Positions 10,401 through 19,000 of a stretch of DNA of 64,000 nt are shown here, piece by piece (within the stretch, counting starts at the first letter, position 1; each line of letters opens with the position of its first letter). The position numbers were made by a program, and so were the translations under genes. The notes under the pieces are model-generated. The model made no database searches and was not told the origin of the DNA. It saw only the letters and a list, made by a program, of their open reading frames with translations. Source of the stretch: Limnomonas spitsbergensis (Eukaryota > Chlorophyta > Chlorophyceae > Chlamydomonadales); assembly GCA_037349105.1 (NCBI GenBank), contig JAYJMM010000040.1, positions 844,001-908,000 of the forward strand, in the 5' to 3' direction.

Positions 10401-11332
10401 GAGATGCATATGGCTGGCTGGCTTCATGTACCGCTTCATCTTAAACCCTGAATCCTTGCTGGCCATGGACAAGCACTGCACACATAGAAGTCGTCACTTG
10501 TTAGCGATCATGTGAGGACGTGGTGTGCCCCGCCCTCCTGCTGGCTACCTTCATTGCAATGTCAACCCTGACCCCCTCCTCGCCAAGAGCACGTGCCCGA
10601 CACTGACCCAATCGTTCACGGTCAAGCAAGAGGTGGGGCATCACGCTATTCGAACGGCTGCATTCAGTGGTTTTCACCTGAACCCTATATCTGGACGGCT
10701 GCATTAAGTGGGTTTTACCTGAACCCTAGATCCGGACGGCTGCATTCAGTGGGTTTCACCTGAACCCTAGATCCAGACGGCTGCATTCAGTGGGTTTCAC
10801 CTGAACCCTATATCTGAAACCCACACTGATGGCCACCACGCTGTGTCCTTAACCACTGAATCGCCCTTCCCCTCGAGAAACCCTTTCCAAAATGCTTGCC
10901 TGCAACCCTAGCTCCAAAGCCCTGGGCCCTTAACCCTGACCCCCTTCTCTGTTTTCATCTCAGGGTCCTCCTGTGCCCTGCCTATGCAGTTAACAAGTAT
11001 GTTCATACTTGTATTTGAAGATGGACTACCATCCGTCCCGCATGCCGTCCTGTGTTGTCCCACATTCTCTTTTGTTGCCAGTGTGGACATGAACATCCAT
11101 CCTGTCCCCCCTCTGTTGAGTTGTCCCTTATTCTCTTTTGTCTGGAGCCCGTTAACAAACTTCCATACCAGCCCCCTCATAACGGTGTCCCCTGCTCACT
11201 TTTGGTGTCCCGTTGTCTCTTAAGCAAAGCTTTCCTGCTTCCCTCTTCAGGTCCGTGTGGCTGCTCAGCACTGTGGGGGCGCTGCACGTCGGGTTGGGCG
11301 TCGGCCTTAAGCTGTACTTCTTTAACTACTAA
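4460..11332 (+). CDS. YIPF1/YIPF2-type Yip1-domain Golgi membrane protein
   Basis: Exons: 4460-4480, 4557-4908, 6682-7007, 7998-8080, 8789-8969, 9270-9387, 10197-10350, 11251-11332, giving 438 aa with all phases consistent. Family hallmarks: YRPFFDVDTK (to residue 233), VGWRVLSSFIGAFKPDF, then DLYGPFWIATTLIF where exon 4 joins exon 5, and DIVRWVMVMVATLVSG. Five hydrophobic segments follow: about 264-288, 326-344, 350-375, 384-404 and 414-436, ending KLYFFNY. Yip1-family proteins sit in Golgi and early secretory membranes and interact with Rab GTPases. The N-terminal 230 residues are disordered, rich in Gln/Pro/Gly, with three NPF motifs at residues 11, 21 and 31. ATG at 4460 opens a 7-residue first exon. 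Introns carry many copies of neighbouring exon ends. The assignment is firm; YIPF1 versus YIPF2 cannot be separated. Confidence 0.93.
5240..5800 (+). repeat. Minisatellite in YIPF intron 2
   Basis: Imperfect units of roughly 27-36 bp built from CTGTGGATC, AGGCTCTG and GATCTGGGC repeat about 16 times. Open frames through it (WIRLCGSG-like) are artefacts of the period. It lies wholly within intron 2 (4909-6681). Confidence 0.9.
7012..7240 (+). repeat. Decayed copies of the YIPF exon 3 end and donor
   Basis: Just after the true donor (FFDVDTK/GTACAGTGCCCC) come about four degenerate copies: TTCCGCCCGTACTTTTATG...ACTAAAGTACTG near 7028, a second near 7095-7130, a third near 7140-7185 ending GAGGTACACTGCCCC, and a fourth near 7196-7228 ending CCCAAGGTCC. 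Each retains a GT at the donor position. Confidence 0.8.
8148..8365 (+). repeat. Decayed copies of the YIPF exon 4 end and donor
   Basis: The exon 4 end (GACGTGACACATGAGGCGCC then GACCT/GTGAGAGG) reappears three times in intron 4: about 8155-8215, 8229-8265 and 8325-8365, the last still reading CCTGACCTGTGAGCAGG. The first copy also repeats the intronic GGGGGCTGTGAGGGGGA that follows the real donor. Confidence 0.8.
9527..9605 (+). pseudogene. Decayed partial copy of YIPF exon 6
   Basis: The stretch GCAGCCTTATTCTGTTGCTG...TTCTGCGTGGATTTG mirrors the 3' half of exon 6 (ISLVLWLWVKYLRASVKLVSMFC) but carries an in-frame TAG where the exon has a lysine-valine stretch. A shorter copy of the exon 5 end (ACACGACTCAGGTGCGTA) lies at about 9035-9090 with its intronic flank TGATGTAGCTGAGTTGTAGC. 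Confidence 0.75.
9740..10145 (+). repeat. Three decayed copies of the YIPF exon 7 acceptor and start
   Basis: The working exon begins CAG/GTTACGCCTTGTCTATCTTC at 10197. Related sequence with acceptor-like CAG occurs at about 9747 (CAGGTAACGCC, then GTCACGCTGGTGTGCGTCATG), 9986 (CAGGTTATGCCTCCATC) and 10098 (CTGGTTATGCCTTGTCCATC, acceptor lost). The last two have a spacing near 105 bp. None contains the full exon. Confidence 0.85.
10654..10820 (+). repeat. 41-bp tandem repeat in YIPF intron 7
   Basis: Four copies of ACGGCTGCATTCAGTGGGTT followed by TCACCTGAACCCTAGATCC-type sequence start at about 10654, 10695, 10736 and 10776. The unit contains the telomere-like AACCCTA motif that is scattered through introns of this window. 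Confidence 0.88.
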
Positions 11333-12554
11333 ATCTAGACGTCAATAGCTGAAGCTGTACAAAGGCCTGGAGCTATACTGCTTCAGCTGTACAAAGGCCT
11401 GCAGCTGTATTGCTTCAATTTTTCAAGATGTTGCTTTCTGATCAGATAAGTTGTACATCCTAAACCACTGCAGCTGTACTTCAACCACTGCAGTTGTACT
11501 TCAACCATTGAAGCTGTACTTCTATGATCTATGGGCAGGCGGGAAATGGCAGGGCGGGACAGGGTGGGCTCAGGAGATTGGGAGCTGCTTGGTGGCAGCT
11601 GTGGATTTGTACATATGGCATCGTTCTTACGATTTTTGAGAACATTTGCAGGTGGCGGTCCTTGTACGAATTGTTTTTGTCTTCTGAAATCATCTGATTT
11701 CTTCTGAAATCATGATGACAAGTTGAAGTCAAGGAGGCACAGTCCTGGGCAGTTTGAAATTTTGAATATTGTGAAACTCAGAACTATCTGACCACCTGCT
11801 TTAAAGCAAGGGCAGGAGCCAGGCTTTGAGGTGCCAGACGGGCACGCTGTGGTCCATTTTACAGTCGTTTGCGTCTAGGCATGACAATTTAATGTAGTTA
11901 CATCTCCGGGCCCTGCTGAAAATGGCTAGGTCGCGTGCGAGGAAAGGGAGCTTAAGGAAGGAAGGGAGCAGGGCAGGAAATGACAAGTAATCAGAGGTGC
12001 TACTGCAGCACGAAAAACGGCAGCGCAGTCGGGTATGCGACTTTTCGGAGGGCAGGTGCAGGTGCGGACGGGGGCACCTGGACCCCATGCAACCCCCCTT
12101 ACCATGTCACGGGATTTCAAAATAACCCTGGGGGTATTCGCACGTTCCCCGTTTGTTTGTGTCTTTTCTTTTTCTTAAACCCCAGGGGTCTTCGCACTTT
12201 TCAGGGTTGTTTTCTTTCTGGTGCGAACATGTCAGTGCAATAGCGCATAGAGCACACCAACATTTTCTGCCTACTAAGGGTGTTAAACTCGCGACCGCTG
12301 CCCAAAACAATTACTTAATAGCAGAGTCAAACCCGTTCCGTACATTGACATAGGGTCTGCGCAGCGAAAACAAACAAATACTTTAAAATTTCGTCGCGCA
12401 GCAAAAAGTAATTAAAAACGGTTGCGCAGCGACACAATTTTTAAGCTTCCATTAATTTGACGCCGCGCATCAAGCACAACAAACACCCGACGGACACTCC
12501 ACGCAGCAATTATGACGAAAATAGAGCTGCTAGCGCAACACAGGCCTGCCCTAT
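11333..12554. other. Intergenic; 3' region of YIPF with repeated exon-end motif
   Basis: From 11333 to 11525 the exon 8 motif AAGCTGTACTTC recurs in altered form (GAAGCTGTACAAAGG, GCAGCTGTACTTCAACCAC, GAAGCTGTACTTCTATG), again a duplication of an exon edge. Two related blocks around 12124-12145 and 12181-12201 (CCCTGGGGGTATTCGCAC and CCCCAGGGGTCTTCGCAC) follow. I see no gene in the rest. Confidence 0.55.
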
Positions 12555-13805
12555 ATGTCTTGTTTTCGCCAGTTATACCCAATTTTCTATTCGGATAACA
12601 GTGCAAGGCTTGTTCATGCCGATTGTTGTGGCTTTGAAAGCAACCTGTTCCATGGGAGAATGCTGGAACACATGAAGCCGTTGGTCGCTGAGGGTGAGTG
12701 GCTGTTTTGTGTCACTATCAACAATGGTGGCACTGTCAACTATTGGTGTCACTATCAACTATTGGTGTCACTGTCAACAATGAGGCATGTGCTGGTGGAT
12801 GTCGGCATAGTGGATGTGGCCAGGTGCATGATGGGTGTCGCACCATAAAGCAGTAACTGCAATACTATGGTAAATACCGTGAACTCCGGTCAGGGCGCCT
12901 TAGAGAGGCGTCCTCTACTCACAAATACGGTACAGCACCGTACCCACAGGCTCCTTGTACTACATACAAGAGCTGTTAACAGGATAATTGTGAGGCACAG
13001 CCCTAGTAGGAGAGTCTTCCTGCCTAGGGCCTGTCTGGGTGTCCCTGTCTCGTGGGTACCGCCCCTACTACTTTACTCTGAGAGCGGGGATGCTCGGGGT
13101 TGCGAAGGAACGGCGACGGAGGTGACTTTGTCCGTGGGTTCATTTTGTCGCCGGGCGGACTCAGCTGGAAGCTGGTACGCCGAGAGCTCCTGGTCGGCTT
13201 TGCGCCTCCTGGTCTATTTATGTGAATATCTGCTTGGGACTGCTTGCCTGATTAGTCGTCTCCGATGGACGAGTAGTCAGGGATCGGCACCGTAGGTCGC
13301 GTGCTGTTCAGGGCGAGCTCCGTAGATCGCGTCGGCTGGGGATGACCAGTGATCTGGATGGGGCTCGCTTGTCACTTGCTTATGCTATCACCACTTTCCG
13401 TGGTGCTAGACTTGACTGAAGTGTAAGGTACTGTCTTAGTGGCGAGCAAGGGCTAGTATCCGTGAGAGCTAGGCCTATACTCTTTACACCAGAGGCCTGT
13501 CCTTCAAAAGGGACAAAAGTAAGTTGCAAGCTGGCACGCCGGGATTCGAAGGTCCCGGCATGCCCTAATTACTGAGTACGGTAGAATCTGCTACACTTCA
13601 CACTTAAGCGGGATTCTGGGTTCCAGATCAGATCAGGAGACTCCGCAGGGAAGCTGCGGAGGCTCCGCGGTCGCTAACAGCGGCCTAAACGGTTCTGTTA
13701 CGTATACTGTAATATACTGTGACATGGGTGCATGCAGGTGTTGACCAGCTGTGTACTGATTCGTGTGGGCCCGTTGGGTGTAGGAAAACGTTGTCCTGTG
13801 AATAA
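12555..13805 (+). CDS. Possible two-exon small Cys-rich protein
   Basis: Exon candidates 12555-12693 and 13738-13805 join in phase 1 to give 68 residues. Exon 1 reads MSCFRQLYPIFYSDN, then HADCCGFESNLFHG and HMKPLVAE before a consensus GTGAGT donor. Exon 2 follows CATGCAG and reads VDQLCTDSCGPVGC to a TAA. Seven or more cysteines in a short chain would suit a small disulphide-rich or zinc-binding protein, but I recognise no family. The intron holds a short tandem repeat (12705-12785) and a roughly 830-bp block that looks inserted. Exon 1 is the better supported part. Confidence 0.33.
12855..13690. other. Compositionally distinct block, possible solo LTR or other insertion
   Basis: Unlike its surroundings, this block has no minisatellite structure, a TATA-like CTATTTATG near 13215 and a strong hairpin at 13540-13562 (GCCGGGATTCGAAGGTCCCGGC). 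I could not find clean TG...CA ends, a target-site duplication or a second copy, so an LTR call is only a suggestion. Confidence 0.2.
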
Positions 13806-14677
13806 TACACGCCTGACGTTTCTACTTCAACATAGAAATGTAAGACCAAACAATCATTTTGAGCAAACGGCAAAATCACATAATGCCAGACACGTAAACA
13901 AGCCAGACCATTCAGCGGCATGTACACACCACACCATGCCACATTGCAGCTTAAGGCCATTCAGCCAGGATTGAAGACATGCAGCCAGTTATACTCATGC
14001 CATGCAGCCTCTGCCAATCCGAGTCAGCTCATGGCTTCAGCCAAGTCAACGTAGGTCTGTCACCATGAAAGGTCTATAACATACTGCTTGTACAACCCAC
14101 ATCTAGCCAGTCATGACTACCTTGTGCGCATCGGATGTAAGATCATGCCATCAAAAGTCACATGAGTCAAGCATACCTTCAGTCACACTGCAAGCAAAAA
14201 ACATCTCGACTCTGTGAAATAACGCACCTGCGAAAAGCAATCGTGTAGGTTCATGGCGTCAAGGCAGATGCAGAAAGAATGACATGCACAACACGGGATG
14301 TCAACTTAAGTGGGCTCTGTTGTCGCAAATCCCATGTGAAGGGTGTAGGAAAAGTGCTGGCAAGAGAGGGGGAGCAAAAAGGAAGTCAAATACCCATTCC
14401 TAAAAAGAAATGTCAATCGACACCTGGTACTCCCCCCCCCCCCCTGCCTCCGGAACCTAGTAAAACCTTAAATTATCAGTAAAAACAGAATTTAAGGAGC
14501 GCGGTCGATTTCAATCAGCTCATCAGTGAGCATCTAATGGTGTCGATAAATGCACCTGGTGCAAAAATGTCAAGCGGTGAAACAAAAGTATATGCCATTG
14601 ATCTAGCTACGACCTGCCAGCTACCTATTATCGCTACAGAGTAGAGACCAGGAGACTCCAGAAACGAGAGGACTCAC

Positions 14678-14838
14678 GCATGAATGGCATCTTTATAGCA
14701 TATAACTCGAGCGTGCTGACTGATGATGTGCTGCTTCAGAAGCTTGGTCTTCTGCTTCTTGGGGAGCTCCTTGCCCATCACCCCCTTCAACTCATCAGCG
14801 CTGATGGCATATCTCGTCTCATCTGCCTCCGTCAGCTC
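14678..14838 (-). CDS. Orphan exon, lysine-rich, degenerate EF-hand-like
   Basis: A 53-codon frame is bounded by CAG at 14839-14841 and a consensus GTGAGT donor (minus sense). It reads ELTEADETRYAISADELKGV, then GKELPKKQKTKLLKQ and QHARVICYKDAIH. The ISADELKGVM part looks like the exit helix of an EF-hand, but the loop lacks the usual acidic residues. No partner exon in matching phase was identified, so it may belong to a gene I could not complete or be a relic. Confidence 0.35.
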
Positions 14839-14889
14839 CTGACCAGGGTGGGCTGACTCCATGAGATCTAGGCAGTGATAACTCCACAC

Positions 14890-15966
14890 TTATATGCGTA
14901 TGTTACCCGCGTTGCTCCTGCAGTTGGGGCAAGCCACTGGTCTGCTGGTGTAAGGATTGGTGGCAGAACCCCTTTCAGCAGCTGCATATGACATCTTGTA
15001 CCTCAGGGGGCAGCGGGACTCGACTGCTAGCGTGCTGCTGGTAGAGCCTCTGCCCAAGTCAGTTTTGCACAGGCCTGATTTCCTGTCGTCACACAAAATG
15101 CCACAGAAGCCGCATGGTCCCGAGTTGGTGAGCCCAATCGTAGAACAAACAAGCCTGCCATGTCGAACACAAATCCCACACAGTGTTTATTTTAGTGCGG
15201 TCGATACCACCCTGGGCAGGCCGCAGGGCAGACACCATTAGGCCGCAAGGAACCAGCCGTACCCTGGACCCGCCCCTGACCGGTGGCCAAAGCAGCCGAG
15301 AATTGTGCATCATGATTCAAGCATCAGGTTAACCTAGACAAACGCCGCGATGCAGCTGAATTACTCCCTACAAAAAGCATTGCTGAGAATTGGTGGCACA
15401 CCTTAGAACAGAAACAATGAACAGCTGGGCCCCCTGGCCAGGGCTACAGGGCTTACACACCGGACTAAAGGAAAGCTGGATTAAAACTTGCAAGACGAAA
15501 ACCTGGAGAGCAATATAAAGATACATTAATAGACATGTAATTGTGTACACATGATGTAAAAGGTTTCAAGTCATGACTGATGTGACCACATAGACGAAAT
15601 CCTGAATCACCTCAGGCCACACAACTTGAATGTCTGTACCGTATCAAGGTCAAGCTATGATTAGCTTCCATGCATGGCTGGATGCATGCGTGATTATAGG
15701 CCATAGGGTGATATGGGTACATGCCCCACAGGTCAACAGTGCTTACTTTTATTTGCACCCAATTACCGGGCAGCCGCCGCTGGGCCGATTGGGACCAAAC
15801 CTTGACCGACCCACGGCCGGTGGATTGCTGCACCAGGCCCATTAATCTGCATACCGTTATGTAGCTGAAGCATGCTTAAAGGAACTGTGTATGTCCCATG
15901 CCCCTTCAGGTCCCCCACCAGGAACACCAACAAAGACAGAATCATAACAAGGAATGCGGACCGCAT
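14890..15966 (-). CDS. Possible small secreted Cys-rich protein (incomplete model)
   Basis: A terminal exon 15154-14890 follows a GGCAG acceptor and reads LVCSTIGLTNSGPCGFCGIL, CDDRKSGLCKTDLGRG, RCPLRYKMSYAAAERG and PVACPNCRSNAGNIRI before TAA. Paired CxxC-like spacings suggest disulphides or metal binding. Upstream, ATG at 15966 opens a good signal-peptide-like run, MRSAFLVMILSLLVFLVGD. The phases of the two pieces do not join directly, so at least one exon between about 15350 and 15900 would be needed. A dispersed-repeat copy lies at 15765-15845. I do not recognise the product. Confidence 0.32.
15765..15880 (-). repeat. Well-preserved copy of a dispersed GGTCAAGGTTTGGTCCC repeat family
   Basis: In minus sense this copy reads CCGGCCGTGGGTCGGTCAAG then GTTTGGTCCCAATCGGCCCA and GCGGC. 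Related copies with the same order of motifs occur at about 755-800 (-), 2995-3085 (+), 6484-6570 (+), 15222-15300 (-), 20285-20385 (+), 20640-20730 (-), 28990-29070 (+), 31165-31210 (-), 37145-37235 (+), 46258-46345 (+), 50900-50980 (+), 52730-52770 (+), 55295-55400 (-) and 56705-56800 (+). No coding capacity. Confidence 0.78.
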
Positions 15967-16052
15967 CTTCTCGATCCAGACTGGGAGCTCATGTGACACC
16001 GCCTCTTCCCAGCTGGATTGGCACAACGGTGAATCGTTTTTTGTGGCCACCA

Positions 16053-19000
16053 TTAGTCTTCACGTGCGTCCTTGGCCTGCTGTACTGCAGCTGCCGCCAG
16101 CTCCTGCGGTACACCCGGTATCGTGGACAGCATCCGTGCAAATAGCGACGTGAACAGAGTCTTGACGTTTTGCGAGTTGAGGGAAGAGACCTGGAGAGAA
16201 CAACATGGTACAGGTTGAAGGCTAGACATATCGCGACTTGGGGAGGAAACCTGCAGATGCCAGCATGGTTTAGGATTTATGTTTTACAGCTTCAGGGAAA
16301 GGACCTGGAGATGACAGCGTGGTGTAGGGTTGCGGGTCGATGTTTTGCTAGTCCAGGCAAGAAATCTGGATCGGCATGCACGACAGTGAAACACAGGTTG
16401 ATTCTGCAGCTTCCAAGCCATGGGACACAGCTTCCATCTGGGTTTAGGGTGAGGATTTAGGTGGCTATGCACCCTTTCAGCTACCAAGCCATGCGACACA
16501 GTTTTTGGCTTCCATCCAGGATGAGGGTTTCCCTATGATAAACCTCAATGCGTATGCAGCCTGAACCCTAAGACTGACCTTGAAGTATTACCCTCCCCCT
16601 ATAACCTTTCTCGAAATACATTATTACATAAAGCATACCTGTCCCCAAAATCTGCCTGCCTGCCAAAGGACACGAAGTAATGAAGCCCAAAGAAAACCTT
16701 AAAAGAACTTCAAAGCACGTGAAGCACCCCCCCTACACAGTACCTCAAAGTACATGAATCCTTGCGCCTTTGCCCATGAACTCCCCTCCTTCTCTGTGAC
16801 CTTGCGGTTGAGCACGTCGCATTTCGTTGCCGCGACAAAGACGATCTGCAAGGCACATCATACATCCAATCTAAGCTCAGTCATGCACAGCCAGAGGGCC
16901 ACAGGCTGTAGCACCTCCCTGCAGCACCTCAAGCCAGGTTGAGAAAACCCGAGGGTGAGCATGTCACAAAGCGCCACCCCGCTTACCTCCAGATATGGCG
17001 GACACATCCCCAAATCCAGAGATTTCGTCTGTTTTTCTGCTGCTAAACATTGGAAATAACAAAGCCGGTCCCATCGGGAAATCTGACCGCCCTCCAAATG
17101 AGCATGTCGATTCACCTCTTGGTCCTCATCCACCCCTGACCCCTTCATATCTATTTCAGTCCCAGGTTTCCTGCCTTGCGTTCCCTTTTTGTCTATCTTC
17201 TATACACTCATGCATCCATCCCACCTCCCCCCACCAGCCCTCCCCCACTCGGCCCCATCCCACTCAACAGACTCTCCTCTCCTTTTACCCAGCACTCATG
17301 CATTAACCACCTCCCCCCACCCACCCACAGACCCCCTGCCCACCTTACCAGACACCAGCCCTCCCCCACCAGGTTATCTGCTCTGTATCCCGGGCACTCA
17401 TGCATTCCCCAACCTTCCCCACGCACAGACAGTGGTTCTGATTTCAAAATGAAGACTAACTTTCCTTGGAGACAACGGTGTGAAAAGTGTGGACATGAGC
17501 ACTCCCATTTGGCACTCCGACTTAATTTGCGTAGGCTGAAATCGCCAATCTGACTTCCCCTACAGGTCGCCAATGGCTACCACTCACATAATACAGAAAA
17601 TCTGTGCACTGTCCGCCCTGCCCACTTCACCAGACACCAGCCCTGACCCCATGCACCAGGTTCTCTGCTCCGTATTCCCGGCACTTGTGCATAACCCCAG
17701 CCCCCCCCACCTCCCCCACGCACAGTCCCCCCTGCCCACCTCAACAGACACCAGACCTCCCCCCACGCACCAGGTTCTCCGCTCCGAATTCCCGGCACTC
17801 GTGCATCCAAGTGCTGAGGGCCTCAAAACTCGCCCGACTGGTGACATCGTACACCAAAACACATCCTTGAGCATCCTTGTAGAACTCATTCCGGACCTGG
17901 GTTCAGATTTAGGGTACAGGGTTTATGGTGGAATGTGAAGGGTTTATCGTTCACACCAAAGCACTTCCCTGGGCATCCTTGTACAACTCATCCCAAACCT
18001 AGGTTAGGGGTTCAAGATTCAGGCTACAGGGTGCATGGCTTCAAGGCAAGGGTGATGTCGTACACCAGAAAGCAGCCCTGAGCATCTGCGTACGACCCAT
18101 TCCGAACCTGGGTTTAGGGATAAACATCCTGGGTACAGGGTTCATGGCATCAAGTCAAGGGTTATGTCGCACACCAGCAAGCAGCCCTAAGCAGCCGTGA
18201 ACATTCACATCTGAGGGTTCATCCGAGCAGCAGGTGGGTGAGCAGAGGGCTTCCGTTATAGGGTTAAGGGCACTAGGGCAGGGCACAGCAGCAGGTGGGT
18301 GAGCAGAGGGCTTCCGTTATAGGGTTAAGGGCACTAGGGCAGGGCACAGCAGCAGGTGGGTGAGCAGAGGGCTTACGGTATAGGGTTAAGGGCACTAGGG
18401 CAGGGCACAGCAGCAGGTGGGTGAGAAGAGGGCTAACGGTGTAGGGTTAAGGGCACTAGGGCAGGGCATAGCAGCAGGTGGGTGAGCAGAGGGCTTACGG
18501 TGTAGGGTTAAGGGCACTAGGGCAGGGCATAGCAGCAGGTGGGTGAGCAGAGGGCTTACGGTGTAGGGTTAAGGGCACTAGGGCAGGGCATAGCAGCAGG
18601 TGGGTGAGCAGAGGGCTTACGGTGTAGGGTTAAGGGCACTAGGGCAGGGCACAACAGCAGAGAGTGAGCAGAGCAACAGGGGAAGGAGCACAACAGCAAG
18701 AAACAGACGTGCGGACAGAAGGGGTGGGGGGGAGCATTGGATGAAAATAAAACAATTGCAATGCACATCCCTATTTACACCGAGACCATGCCTGCTAGGC
18801 ACCGGAAATTTTCTTAGGTATGAACAGGTATGGCCAGGAGGGATGGCCAAGATTCCTAGATGAAAAAATTCCAAGCGGAAACATAAAATAGCCCCCCTGG
18901 TTAGTGAGTGTGAAGGGCGCAGGGATGCTGCTTGGGACATGGGGTGTACCAGTGATCTTCTTTTCATACTTATGAAATAATACAAATTCACACTAGTGTG

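Noticed and set aside
13538..13565. Hairpin with TTCGAA loop as a tRNA T-arm
   Set aside because: The loop is 8 nt, and no matching acceptor, D or anticodon arm could be drawn around it.
15954..16145. Plus-strand frame with hydrophobic stretch FLWPPLVFTCVLGLLYC
   Set aside because: It is antisense to RJL exon 6, whose protein match is clear.
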